Assembly (NCBI RefSeq): GCF_014654675.1
Contig: NZ_BNBC01000032.1
Span: forward strand, 1 to 64,000
Length of the DNA: 64,000 bases
DNA from: Streptomyces spiralis
GTDB taxonomy: Bacteria; Actinomycetota; Actinomycetes; Streptomycetales; Streptomycetaceae
Direction of reading: 5' to 3'
Shown: positions 35,365-43,953 of the stretch, piece by piece
Numbering within the stretch: position 1 is the first letter of the stretch
How the letters are laid out: each line of letters opens with the position of its first letter
Notes under the pieces: model-generated
What the model was told of the DNA's origin: nothing
Seen by the model: only the letters and a program-made list of their open reading frames with translations
The model's database searches: none
Made by a program: the position numbers and the translations under genes

Positions 35365-36414
35365 ATGCTCGCCGCCAGGCTGTACGGAACGAAGGATCTA
35401 CGGATCGAGGAGATGCCCGAACCCGAGCCGGGCCCCGGCGAGGTGAAGATCCGCGTGGCGTACGCGGGGATCTGCGGGACCGATGTGCACGAGTACTTCG
35501 AGACGCCTCGTGCCACGCACGAGCCCAACCCGCTGACCGGAGCCACCCTGCCGCAGACCCTGGGGCACGAGTTCGCCGGGACCGTGGTCGCCTGCGGGGA
35601 AGGTGTCGAGCGGGCCGCGCCCGGCGACCGGGTCTGCGTCCGGCCGATCCGCAGTTGTGGGAAGTGCCCGCGCTGTACGGCCAGCCTTGATCACCTGTGC
35701 GCGTACCTCGCCGCGATCGGCGTGACCTCGCCCGGCGGTGGGCTTGCCGAGTACGTGGTCGTGCCGGCGGGGTCCGTGCACCGGTTGCCCGACGGGCTGC
35801 CGTTGGAGCAGGGGGCGTTGGTCGAGCCCATGGCGACGGCCCTCAACGCCGTGGAGCGCGCCGGTGTGCACGGCGGCAGCGCGCTGGTGACGGGCGCGGG
35901 TGCGGTCGGCATGGGGGCCCTGTTCGCGCTGAAGGCGAACGGGGTCGACGACGTGTTCGTGGTGGAACCCTCGCCGTCCCGCCGGGCCGCGGCCGAGCGG
36001 CACGGCGCCCGCGTGCTCGACCCGGGCGAGGTCGACGTGGTCGAGGTGGTCATGCGGCACACCCGCGGGCGCGGTGTTGACGCCGCCATCGAGTGCGCGG
36101 GCCGGGTGGACGCGCTGAACGCCGCCATCCGCTCGCTCGCCGCCAGGGCGCCGGTCGTGATGGTCGCCCTGTACTCGGAGCCGGTCGCGATCGACGCCTC
36201 CGTCCTGCGCCTGGCCGAACTCGCGCTGCTCGGCTCCGAGGCGTACCCCGACGGCGTCTTCGAGCGCGTCCTCGCGCACATGGCCGCCGGCCGCTTCCCG
36301 ACGGAAGGCTGGATCGAGCACATTCCGCTCGCGGACGCCGTGGCGGGACTGCATGACGTGCGCGACGCGCGGCGGGTCAAGGTGCTTGTCGACATCCCCG
36401 GCTGCCCGACGTAG
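35365..36414 (+). CDS. Zinc-binding alcohol dehydrogenase (butanediol/sorbitol dehydrogenase type)
   Basis: 349 residues. Catalytic zinc ligands are Cys37 (GICGTD), His68 and Glu69 (GHEF). The structural zinc site is Cys98, Cys101, Cys104 and Cys112. The cofactor motif reads GAGAVGMGAL, followed by VVEPSPSRR, where the acidic residue favours NAD+. The proline-rich start and the HEYFETP loop match 2,3-butanediol dehydrogenase-like enzymes, which oxidise secondary alcohols. A TAGGAGGAG ribosome site fixes the ATG at 35365. It is divergent from icmF, and the shared operator lies between. Confidence 0.9.
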   Translation: MLAARLYGTKDLRIEEMPEPEPGPGEVKIRVAYAGICGTDVHEYFETPRATHEPNPLTGATLPQTLGHEFAGTVVACGEGVERAAPGDRVCVRPIRSCGKCPRCTASLDHLCAYLAAIGVTSPGGGLAEYVVVPAGSVHRLPDGLPLEQGALVEPMATALNAVERAGVHGGSALVTGAGAVGMGALFALKANGVDDVFVVEPSPSRRAAAERHGARVLDPGEVDVVEVVMRHTRGRGVDAAIECAGRVDALNAAIRSLAARAPVVMVALYSEPVAIDASVLRLAELALLGSEAYPDGVFERVLAHMAAGRFPTEGWIEHIPLADAVAGLHDVRDARRVKVLVDIPGCPT

Positions 36415-36564
36415 CTCGTGCCTCCGGCATCCCCCATGTGCCCGGCATCTCCAGCATGCCCACGGGTGGTGGGGGTTGACTCCGCGCGTACCCTGCGTGA
36501 TTCCACTGAACCGATTTCGAATCTGGCCTTGACAGTGGATCACCAGCTCCGCAGACTCGTAATG

Positions 36565-36578
36565 AATTCAGTTCAGTT
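36565..36578. promoter_or_regulatory. Island operator, copy d
   Basis: AATTCAGTTCAGTT, matching the shared dyad, 19 bp before the start of the first gene in the 36.6-46 kb operon. It would overlap the promoter or the transcript start. Confidence 0.7.
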
Positions 36579-36597
36579 TGAACCGGAGGGATCAGAG

Positions 36598-37386
36598 ATG
36601 GCAGTGGAAGACGAGATCCAGTTCGAGCGTGACGGCCATGTCGCCCGCGTCTGGCTCAACCGCCCCTGGAAGAAGAACTGCGTCACGGTGCCGATCCTGG
36701 ACCGCCTCGACGAGATCATCACCGAGGTCGACGCAGACCCTGAGCTGCGCGTCCTGGTGTTCCGCGGCCGCGGCAACACCTTCTGCTCGGGCTTCGACCT
36801 CGACAGCCTCAAGGCGGACTTCGTCGGCAAGTCGAACGCCATCGACGTCGCGGTCAAGTCCGCCAAGGTGTGCGACCGCCTGTACTCGATGAAGACCCCC
36901 TCGGTCGCGGTCCTGGAGGGCCATGTCACCGCCGGCGGCTTCGAGATCATGATCTCCTGCGACTTCGCGATCGCCGCGGACGACGCCCAGATCGGCGACT
37001 TCCACATCCGCCGTGCGCTGTTCGGCGGAGCCGGGCCGATCTACCGGGTGCCGCGCATGATCGGCATCCGCAAGACCAAGGAGCTCATGCTCACCGGCAA
37101 GCTGCTGTCCGGTATCGAGGCCACCGAGTTCGGCCTGATCAACGACCACGCCCCGGCCGAGAAGCTGGACGAGAAGGTCGAGGAGTTCATCTCCCACCTC
37201 ACCGACAAGAGCCCGTTCACGATGTGGCTCACCAAGATGACGATCGACCGCAGCCTCGACGCCGACACCCAGTCTCTGATGGTGATGGAGCACCTGGCGG
37301 TGGGCGTGGCGCTCAACTCCGAGGACGCCAACGAAGGAGTCTCGGCGTTCCTGGAGAAGCGCGAACCCAAGTGGGCGGGGCGCTGA
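36598..37386 (+). CDS. Enoyl-CoA hydratase/isomerase family protein (His in place of second catalytic Glu)
   Basis: 262-residue crotonase-fold enzyme. The oxyanion-hole segments FCSGFDLDSL and HVTAGGFE are visible. Of the two catalytic glutamates of rat enoyl-CoA hydratase (E144, E164), the first is kept as Glu116 and the second position, 20 residues on, is His136. The following segment GGAGPIYRVPRMIG resembles C-C hydrolase or ring-opening crotonases more than plain hydratases. It heads a long operon in which a DUF35 protein and a thiolase-like lyase follow at once, so it may hydrate or cleave the substrate of that pair. The exact reaction is unknown. Confidence 0.82.
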   Translation: MAVEDEIQFERDGHVARVWLNRPWKKNCVTVPILDRLDEIITEVDADPELRVLVFRGRGNTFCSGFDLDSLKADFVGKSNAIDVAVKSAKVCDRLYSMKTPSVAVLEGHVTAGGFEIMISCDFAIAADDAQIGDFHIRRALFGGAGPIYRVPRMIGIRKTKELMLTGKLLSGIEATEFGLINDHAPAEKLDEKVEEFISHLTDKSPFTMWLTKMTIDRSLDADTQSLMVMEHLAVGVALNSEDANEGVSAFLEKREPKWAGR

Positions 37387-37391
37387 TCCGG

Positions 37392-37772
37392 ATGACCACG
37401 CTTCCGCGCAGGCCGGCCGCCGGACTCCAGGGCTCGCACTGCTCCGGCTGCTCGGTGACCGTGTACCCCGCGGACGAGTCGTGCCCGCGCTGCGGAGGGC
37501 CGGCCACCCCGGCGGCCCTGTCCGGGGCGGGCACGCTGTGGACCTGGACGGTGCAGCGGTACGCGCCCAAGTCACCGCCGTACAAGGAACCGCCCGGCGG
37601 CTTCACACCGTTCGCCCTCGGCTACGTAGAGCTGAAGGAGGGCGTGCGGGTGGCCGCGGTGCTCGACGTCGACGGCCTCGACGAGATCCGGATCGGTATG
37701 CCCCTCACCGTGACCGCCGGCGACGGCGTGCCACGGGCCCGGCCCACGCACACCCGCGAGGAGGACTCATGA
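37392..37772 (+). CDS. Zn-ribbon/OB-fold DUF35 protein
   Basis: 126 residues. A four-Cys zinc ribbon (Cys17, Cys20, Cys31, Cys34) is followed by an OB-fold domain with the family phrase PPGGFTPFALGYVEL. DUF35 proteins are obligate partners of thiolase-fold enzymes, as in the ChsH2 DUF35 part with the Ltp2 aldolase of steroid side-chain removal and the archaeal HMG-CoA synthase complex. Its stop overlaps the start of the thiolase-like gene (ATGA), supporting tight coupling. The start codon is less certain because no strong ribosome site is seen. Confidence 0.85.
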   Translation: MTTLPRRPAAGLQGSHCSGCSVTVYPADESCPRCGGPATPAALSGAGTLWTWTVQRYAPKSPPYKEPPGGFTPFALGYVELKEGVRVAAVLDVDGLDEIRIGMPLTVTAGDGVPRARPTHTREEDS

Positions 37773-38914
37773 GCGGCGACGTCCTGATCTGCGGCGCCGG
37801 ACGCACCCCGTTCGGCCGGTCGGAGGCAAGCGGCCGACAGTTGGCCGTCAGCGCGGTGGGCGCCGCGCTCGCGGACGCCGGAATCGAGTGGTCCCGGGTC
37901 GGGGCCGCGTTCGGAGGCAGCGACAGCGCCGGGCTCGCCGACACACTGGTGACCCAACTCGGCCTGACCGGACTGCCGTTCGTGAACGTCAAGAACGGCT
38001 GCGCGACCGGAGGCAGCGCGCTGATCTCCGCCGTGAACGCCATCCGCTCCGGCATGGCCGACGTCGTCCTCGCCGTCGGCTTCGACAAGCACCCGCGCGG
38101 CGCCTTCGACCCCAGGCCCGAGGACTGGGGCCTGGGCAAGGAGTACGGCAGCGACGGGCTGATGGTGACCACGCAGTTCTTCGGCATGAAGATCCAGCGC
38201 TATATGTACGACCACGGGATCACGCCACACACCCTCGCACTGATCGCCGAGAAGGCCTATCGCAACGGCGCCCGCACCCCCGAGGCCTGGCGCCGCAAGC
38301 CGGTCTCCGCCGCGGAGATCCTCGACTCCGGCATGGTCAGCGACCCGCTGACGCGTTACATGTTCTGCTCCCCGGGCGCCGGCGCCGCGGCCCTCGTGCT
38401 CTGTTCCCCCGAGGTCGCCCGGACCCTGGACACCCCCGCGGTGACGCTGCGCTCCGCGGCCGTACGCACCCGACGGTTCGGCTCATTCGAGGTGTTCAGC
38501 CCCTGGATCCCCGGGGGCGAGCTGACCAGCGTCAGCCGAGACGCCTCCGCCGCCGCCTTCGAGGAGGCGGGGATCGGCCCCGGCGACGTCGACGTCTGCC
38601 AGCTCCAGGACACCGAGAGCGGCGCCGAGGTCATGCATCTGGCCGAGTGCGGCTTCTGCGAGGACGGCGAACAGGAGCGGCTCATCGCCGCCGGCGCCAC
38701 GGAGATCGGCGGACAGCTGCCGGTCAACACCGACGGCGGCTGCATCGCCAACGGCGAACCCATCGGCGCCTCCGGCCTGCGCCAGGTCTACGAAATCGTC
38801 CAGCAGTTGCGAGGAGCCGCCGGCGAACGCCAGGTGCCCGGTGCGCCCAGGGTCGGCTTCACCCACGTGTACGGCGCCCCGGGCGTGAGCGCCTGCACCG
38901 TGCTGTCCCGCTGA
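37769..38914 (+). CDS. Thiolase-like protein, probable acyl-CoA retro-aldolase (Ltp2/SCP-x type)
   Basis: 381 residues with the thiolase fold of the lipid-transfer/SCP-x group. The nucleophilic-Cys region is present (KNGCATGG, Cys78), but the usual GHPxGATG catalytic His is replaced: the segment reads NGEPIGASG with Glu330. The C-terminal segment is VYGAPGVSACTVL. Losing that His while pairing with a DUF35 protein is what is seen in Ltp2-type aldolases, which split tertiary 3-hydroxyacyl-CoA. It is expected to form a complex with the preceding gene product. A thiolytic function cannot be excluded. Confidence 0.82.
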   Translation: MSGDVLICGAGRTPFGRSEASGRQLAVSAVGAALADAGIEWSRVGAAFGGSDSAGLADTLVTQLGLTGLPFVNVKNGCATGGSALISAVNAIRSGMADVVLAVGFDKHPRGAFDPRPEDWGLGKEYGSDGLMVTTQFFGMKIQRYMYDHGITPHTLALIAEKAYRNGARTPEAWRRKPVSAAEILDSGMVSDPLTRYMFCSPGAGAAALVLCSPEVARTLDTPAVTLRSAAVRTRRFGSFEVFSPWIPGGELTSVSRDASAAAFEEAGIGPGDVDVCQLQDTESGAEVMHLAECGFCEDGEQERLIAAGATEIGGQLPVNTDGGCIANGEPIGASGLRQVYEIVQQLRGAAGERQVPGAPRVGFTHVYGAPGVSACTVLSR

Positions 38915-38931
38915 ACGGAGGTGTGCAAGAC

Positions 38932-40134
38932 ATGAGGGGAATCCCCGAACCCGAGGAGTTCCGCGCCCAGGCCCGGCAGTGGCTCGCCACGGTCGCCCGG
39001 CCGCGTGCCGCCGACGGCGCCTGGGGCAGCGGCTCCGACTCGGTCGCCGTGTTCGAGAACTGGACCGATGAGCAGGAGCGCGAGCACACCGCCCGCACCC
39101 AGGAATGGGAACGCACCCGCTACGACCAGGGATGGGGGGCGCTCAACTGGCAGGCCGCCTACGGGGGACGCGACCTGCCCGCCTACTACGAGCAGCTCTA
39201 CCGCTCCGAGGAAGCAGCCTTCGACGTCCCGCACCGCACCGAGATCTTCCCCGTGACCCAGCAACTCGTCGCCCCCGCGATCGGCATCTGGGGAACCGAC
39301 GAACAGAAACAACGCTGGCTGCGCCCGATGCTGCGCACCGACGAACTGGCCTGCCAGCTCTTTTCGGAGACCGAGGCGGGCTCCGACCTCGCCGCGGTAC
39401 GCACCAAGGCGGTGCGCGACGGCGACACCTGGGTCCTCGACGGACACAAGGTATGGACCTCCGGAGCGACCGTCGCGACTTGGGGCGTGGCGGTGTGCCG
39501 CACCGACCCCGACGTACGCAAGCACGCGGGCATCACCGTCTTCCTCGTCCGCATGGACGCGCCGGGCGTGACCGTGCGCCCCATCCGGCAGATGACCGGC
39601 GGCGCCAGCTTCAACGAGGTCTACCTCGACGGTGTCGTCGTCCCCGACACCGACCGGCTCGGCCCGGTGGGCGAGGGCTGGCGAGTCACGCTCAGCGTCC
39701 TCGCCGCCGAACGCCTGGACTCCGGCAACCTCGGCCTGGACAACGCGGACCGGGCTCTGGACCTGGCGCGGAACCTGCCCCGCCCCCTCACCGGCGGCGA
39801 ACAGCAGCAAGCAGCCGACCTCTACGTACGCGCCCTCGTGCAGAGGTTGATCGGGCTTCGGGTGACCGGCGCGCTCGTCGCCGGACGGGAACCCGGCGCG
39901 GAGGCCTCGGTCGGCAAGCTGTACGCCACCGAGACGATGCGGCGCACCAGTGACCTGGTGTCCGACCTGCTCGGCCCGTCCCTCGTCGCCGACACGGGGG
40001 AGTGGGGGACGTACGCCTGGACGGAGCACCTGCTCGGCGCGCCCGGCTACAGCATCGCGGGCGGCACCGATGAGATCCAGCACAACATCCTCGCCGAGCG
40101 CGTGCTCGGCCTGCCCAAGGAGCCTGTCCGATGA
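38932..40134 (+). CDS. Acyl-CoA dehydrogenase
   Basis: 400 residues. The FAD-contact segment CQLFSETEAGSDLAAVRTKA and the C-terminal phrase YSIAGGTDEIQHNILAERVLG identify an ACAD of the actinobacterial FadE group active on CoA esters of cyclic or branched acids. The MCAD-type YEGT Glu is replaced (IAGGT), so the base is probably elsewhere. An upstream AACGGAGG sits 9-14 bp before the ATG. The stop overlaps the start of the phosphotransferase gene (ATGA). Confidence 0.87.
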   Translation: MRGIPEPEEFRAQARQWLATVARPRAADGAWGSGSDSVAVFENWTDEQEREHTARTQEWERTRYDQGWGALNWQAAYGGRDLPAYYEQLYRSEEAAFDVPHRTEIFPVTQQLVAPAIGIWGTDEQKQRWLRPMLRTDELACQLFSETEAGSDLAAVRTKAVRDGDTWVLDGHKVWTSGATVATWGVAVCRTDPDVRKHAGITVFLVRMDAPGVTVRPIRQMTGGASFNEVYLDGVVVPDTDRLGPVGEGWRVTLSVLAAERLDSGNLGLDNADRALDLARNLPRPLTGGEQQQAADLYVRALVQRLIGLRVTGALVAGREPGAEASVGKLYATETMRRTSDLVSDLLGPSLVADTGEWGTYAWTEHLLGAPGYSIAGGTDEIQHNILAERVLGLPKEPVR

Positions 40135-41105
40135 GCACGGCCACCCCCGTTGCCGCACTCGCCCAGCGCGTACGAGACCGGCTCGCAGCGCTCCACCCGG
40201 GCGTGTCCATGGAGGAGTTGGAGACGCTGCCGGGCGGACACTCCGGACTGACGTACTCGGTCACGGCAGGGGAAGCGAAGTACGTCGTCAAGGCGGTGCC
40301 CCCGGGGCAGCGGCCTGTCGGGCGCAACGACGTGCTGCGCCAGGCGCGGGTCCTGCGCGCGCTTGCCGGCTCGGCGGTGCCCGTGCCGGGGGTCGCCGCC
40401 GTCGACGATAGCCAACCCGCCTGGTTCGCCATGGAGTTCGCCGTCGGGCAGGCCGTCGAGCCCGTCCTCGACGAGCCCGAGGTGCCCGCCGCGACGGCGC
40501 GGGCGCGGATGCTGGACAGCGCCCGCGTCCTGCGCAGCCTGCACGTCGCCGACGTAAGGGGAGCCGCTCTCAATTCACCCGAACCCTCGGATCCGACATG
40601 TGAGTTGGAGCGGTGGAGCCGCACCATGCACGCCGTTCCCGTCGAACTGCGGCCAGGTGGCGAGGAGTTGCTCGCTCGTCTCGCCGAGGACGTGCCCGAC
40701 GGACTCCCGCCCGTGTTGCTGCACGGCGACTTCCGGCTGGGCAACGTGCTGTACGTCGGCGAGCGTGCCACCGCCGTCGTCGACTGGGAGATCTGGAGCG
40801 TCGGCGACCCGCGGATCGACCTCGGCTGGTTCCTGCTCTTCGCCGACCACCACAACTTCCCGCAGCTGGGACGGGCGGTGCCCGGCCTGCCCACTGAGGC
40901 CGAACTCCTCGACGCCTACCGGGACGGCGGGCCCGAGCTGCCCGCGATGGACTGGTTCCGGGCGCTCGGCCGCATGAAGATGGCCGCGATCATGGGCCAC
41001 AACCTGCGCCGGCACCGCGAGGGCAAGCACCACGACCCGGACCAGGAGCGACTGCCGCCGACCATCGCCGCGATGATCCGTACGGCGCGCGACATCCTCG
41101 GCTGA
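40131..41105 (+). CDS. Phosphotransferase (APH fold), ACAD11/LvaA-type hydroxyacyl-CoA kinase
   Basis: 324-residue aminoglycoside-phosphotransferase-fold kinase. The catalytic loop HGDFRLGN is at 198-205, the metal-binding Asp is in VVDWEIW, and N-lobe Lys is in KYVVKAVPPG. It sits between two ACAD genes; the next (41130) closely resembles the dehydrogenase half of human ACAD11, whose other half is such a kinase. In ACAD10/11 and the Pseudomonas LvaA/LvaC pair, the kinase phosphorylates the 4-hydroxyl of a 4-hydroxyacyl-CoA. The same role is inferred here; antibiotic resistance is unlikely. A second copy is at 52850. Confidence 0.88.
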   Translation: MSTATPVAALAQRVRDRLAALHPGVSMEELETLPGGHSGLTYSVTAGEAKYVVKAVPPGQRPVGRNDVLRQARVLRALAGSAVPVPGVAAVDDSQPAWFAMEFAVGQAVEPVLDEPEVPAATARARMLDSARVLRSLHVADVRGAALNSPEPSDPTCELERWSRTMHAVPVELRPGGEELLARLAEDVPDGLPPVLLHGDFRLGNVLYVGERATAVVDWEIWSVGDPRIDLGWFLLFADHHNFPQLGRAVPGLPTEAELLDAYRDGGPELPAMDWFRALGRMKMAAIMGHNLRRHREGKHHDPDQERLPPTIAAMIRTARDILG

Positions 41106-41129
41106 CCCAGACCCATAACAGGAGCCATC

Positions 41130-42398
41130 GTGGACTTCGGATTCTCGCCGCGCGCGAGTGAACTCCAGTGCCGTATACGGTCGTTCATGGAGGAGCACGT
41201 CTTTCCCGCGGAAGCGGTGTACGACCGGCAGCTCGCGGAGGCGGACGACCCGCACGCACTGCCGCCGGTGATGACCGAGCTGAAGGAGAAGGCCCGTGCC
41301 GAGGGCCTGTGGAACCTCTTCATGGCGCACGGCGACTGGGGTGCGGGACTCACCAACCTGGAATACGCGCCGCTCATGGAGCTGGCCGGGCGTTCCATCA
41401 TCGGCCCCGAGGTTTTCAACTGCTCGGCGCCCGATACCGGCAACATGGAACTGCTCGCCCTGTACGGCACTCCAGAGCAGCAACAGCAGTGGTTGCGACC
41501 CTTGTTGGCCGCGGAGATCCGTTCCTGCTTCGCGATGACCGAACCCGAGGTCGCCAGCTCCGACGCCCGCAACATCCGTACCCGCATCACCCGCGACGGC
41601 GACCAGTACGTCGTCAACGGCCGCAAGTGGTACACCTCCGGGATCCTCGACCCCGACTGCCGGCTGATCATCCTGATGGGCAAGACCGACCCGGACGCGC
41701 CCACCTACCGGCAGCAGAGCATGCTGCTCATCCCCCGTGACACCCCGGGCGTCACCGTCCTGCGCGACCTGCCGATGTTCGGCTACACCGACCGGCTCGG
41801 CCACGGCGACGTGCTCTTCGAGGACGTCCGCGTACCCATGCAGAACATCCTCGGAGGAGAGGGCGAGGGGTTCGCGCTCGCGCAGGGGCGGCTCGGTCCG
41901 GGACGCATGCACTACGCGATGCGCGCCGTCGGATTCGCCGAGCGTGCCCTGCAGTTGATGTGTGAGCGCGTCACCGAGCGCGAGGCCTTCGGCGGGCCCC
42001 TCGCGGACCAGGGCGTGGTGCGCGAGTGGGTCGCCCGCAGCCGCATCGAGATCGAGCAACTGCGGCTCCTGGTCCTCAAGTCGGCCTGGCTGATGGACAC
42101 CGTCGGCAATGCCGCCGCACGCATGGAGGTCGCCGCGATCAAGGTGGCGGCCCTGGAGGTCGCCCACAAGGTCGTCGACCGCGCGGTGCAGGCCCACGGC
42201 GCGGCCGGCGTGAGCGACGACACCGTACTGGCCCGGCTGTACGCCATCACACGGGCCCTGAAGATCGCCGACGGTCCCGACGAGGTGCATCTGCGCACCG
42301 TGGCCCGCCAGGAACTCGCCCCCTACAAGAAGAAGTCCGAGACACAGGCTCTGACGCAGACCCAGACGCGTTCCCAGACGAAGGCAGGTGCGGCGTGA
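41130..42398 (+). CDS. ACAD11/LvaC-like acyl-CoA dehydrogenase
   Basis: 422 residues. Phrases such as NCSAPDTGNME, SCFAMTEPEVASSDARNI, GRLGPGRMH, FAERALQLMCERVTER and ADGPDEVHL are those of mammalian ACAD11 as recalled. ACAD10/11 and LvaC act on 4-phosphoacyl-CoA, removing phosphate and rearranging to a 3-hydroxyacyl-CoA or enoyl-CoA. The GTG start follows CAGGAG. The C-terminus carries an odd 13-residue tail, QALTQTQTRSQTK, encoded by short CAGAC-type repeats just before the overlapping start of the SDR gene. It lies directly after its presumed kinase partner. Confidence 0.88.
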   Translation: MDFGFSPRASELQCRIRSFMEEHVFPAEAVYDRQLAEADDPHALPPVMTELKEKARAEGLWNLFMAHGDWGAGLTNLEYAPLMELAGRSIIGPEVFNCSAPDTGNMELLALYGTPEQQQQWLRPLLAAEIRSCFAMTEPEVASSDARNIRTRITRDGDQYVVNGRKWYTSGILDPDCRLIILMGKTDPDAPTYRQQSMLLIPRDTPGVTVLRDLPMFGYTDRLGHGDVLFEDVRVPMQNILGGEGEGFALAQGRLGPGRMHYAMRAVGFAERALQLMCERVTEREAFGGPLADQGVVREWVARSRIEIEQLRLLVLKSAWLMDTVGNAAARMEVAAIKVAALEVAHKVVDRAVQAHGAAGVSDDTVLARLYAITRALKIADGPDEVHLRTVARQELAPYKKKSETQALTQTQTRSQTKAGAA

Positions 42399-43171
42399 GC
42401 GCCCCCACCCTCGACGGCAAGGTGGCCGTCATCACCGGCGGATCCCGCGGCATCGGCCTCGGCATTGCCACCGCCTACCGCGCGGTCGGCGCCCACGTGG
42501 TGATCTCGGCACGCAAGGAGTCCGGACTCGCCGCGGCACGCGAGGAGTTGCTGCGCGTCAAGGGCGACGGCGACATCCACACGGTGGTCGCCAACGCCGG
42601 CGAACCCGACCAGGCCGAGGCCTGCATCGAGGGGACCATGACCCGCTTCGGCCGGGTCGACATCCTCGTCAACAACGCCGCGACCAACCCCTACAACGGC
42701 GACCTCATCGATCTGGACCTGCCACGCGCGGAGAAGACCGTCCGCGTCAACCAGTACGGCATGCTGGCCTGGACCCGCTACGTCTGGCGGGCCTGGATGG
42801 CCGAGCACGGGGGAGCGGTCGTCAACATCGCCTCCGTCGGCGGACTGATCGTCGACCCGCACATCGGCTACTACAACGCCACCAAGGCCGCCATGCTGCA
42901 CATGACCCGGCAGCTCGCCTACGAACTCGGTCCGCGCGCACGAGTGAACGCCATCGCTCCCGGACTCATCAAGACAGAGCTGGCACGCGCCGTGTGGGAG
43001 GTCCGCGAGCCGCTCCTCACCGCCAAGCTGCCGATGCGGCGCCTCGGCACGGTCGAGGACGTGGCGAACGCCGCCCTGTTCCTCGCCTCCGACGCCTCGT
43101 CCTGGATGACCGGCCAGACCCTGGTGCTCGACGGCGGTGCGACCGCCCTGCCGATCGGGGTGGACGAGTGA
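42395..43171 (+). CDS. SDR family oxidoreductase
   Basis: 258 residues. Cofactor motif TGGSRGIG near residue 15, NNA, and active-site Ser (NIASVGG) plus Tyr-x3-Lys (YYNATK) are present, with the terminal LVLDGGA. An Arg in VVISARKES suggests NADP(H). The GTG start overlaps the ACAD stop (GTGA). In the levulinate system an SDR (LvaD) oxidises the 3-hydroxyacyl-CoA made by the kinase/ACAD pair, and this gene sits in the corresponding place. It could equally act on a ring alcohol. Confidence 0.88.
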   Translation: MSAPTLDGKVAVITGGSRGIGLGIATAYRAVGAHVVISARKESGLAAAREELLRVKGDGDIHTVVANAGEPDQAEACIEGTMTRFGRVDILVNNAATNPYNGDLIDLDLPRAEKTVRVNQYGMLAWTRYVWRAWMAEHGGAVVNIASVGGLIVDPHIGYYNATKAAMLHMTRQLAYELGPRARVNAIAPGLIKTELARAVWEVREPLLTAKLPMRRLGTVEDVANAALFLASDASSWMTGQTLVLDGGATALPIGVDE

Positions 43172-43953
43172 GCGCCCCGCGCCCCGCCGCCGAACTGTTC
43201 TCCCTGGCGGGCAGGACCGCCCTCGTCACCGGCGCCTCCTCCGGGCTCGGCGCCCGGTTCGCAGGCGTCCTCGCCCAGGCGGGCGCCACCGTGTTCGCCG
43301 CCGCCCGCCGCATCGACCGGCTGAAGGAACTCGCCGACTCCGACGCCCGCCTCCACCCCGTGGCCTGCGACGTCTCCCACGAAGCCGACCGTACGAGGCT
43401 GGTGGACACCGCGCTGGCCGCCACCGGCCGCGTCGACATCCTGGTCAACAATGCGGCCACATCCGGCGAGACGCGCGCCGAGGACGAACCCCCGAGCGCC
43501 TTCGCCGAGGTCCTCGACGTGAACCTCACTGCGCCGTTCCACCTGGCCCGACTGGTCGCCGAGGCGCCCACACCCGAGATGGGATCGACGGGCGGCAAGA
43601 GCATCATCAACGTCTCCTCCATCCTCGGCCTGGTCTCGGCCGCGCCCCTCGGCGGTGCGAGCTACGCGGCGTCCAAGGCCGGACTCATCGGCCTGACACG
43701 GGAGTTGGCCGGGCAGTGGGGTCGCGACGGGATGCGCGTCAACGCACTCGCCCCGGGCTGGTTCCGCACCGAGATGACCGCGGACCTCTTCGCCGACGAG
43801 CGCTCCAGCCGCTGGGTCGACCGCAACACCCTGCTGGGACGTGGCGGCGAGGCCCAGGAACTCGACGGAGCGCTGCTGTTCCTCGCCTCGGACGCCTCCA
43901 CGTACTGCACCGGACAGGTCCTGACCGTCGACGGCGGATGGACCGCGCGATGA
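43168..43953 (+). CDS. SDR family oxidoreductase
   Basis: 261 residues. Cofactor motif TGASSGLG, NNAAT, catalytic Ser (VSSILG) and Tyr-x3-Lys (YAASK) are all present, with the terminal VDGGWTAR. The AARRIDR loop suggests NADP(H). The GTG overlaps the previous SDR stop by 4 bp, and its own stop overlaps the next start, so the genes are translationally coupled. Only moderately similar to the preceding SDR, so it probably has its own substrate rather than being a recent duplicate. Confidence 0.88.
   Translation: MSAPRPAAELFSLAGRTALVTGASSGLGARFAGVLAQAGATVFAAARRIDRLKELADSDARLHPVACDVSHEADRTRLVDTALAATGRVDILVNNAATSGETRAEDEPPSAFAEVLDVNLTAPFHLARLVAEAPTPEMGSTGGKSIINVSSILGLVSAAPLGGASYAASKAGLIGLTRELAGQWGRDGMRVNALAPGWFRTEMTADLFADERSSRWVDRNTLLGRGGEAQELDGALLFLASDASTYCTGQVLTVDGGWTAR

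Noticed and set aside
40131..41105. Aminoglycoside resistance gene
   Set aside because: The APH fold is shared, but the position between ACAD genes and the ATGA overlap fit the ACAD11/LvaA kinase group much better.
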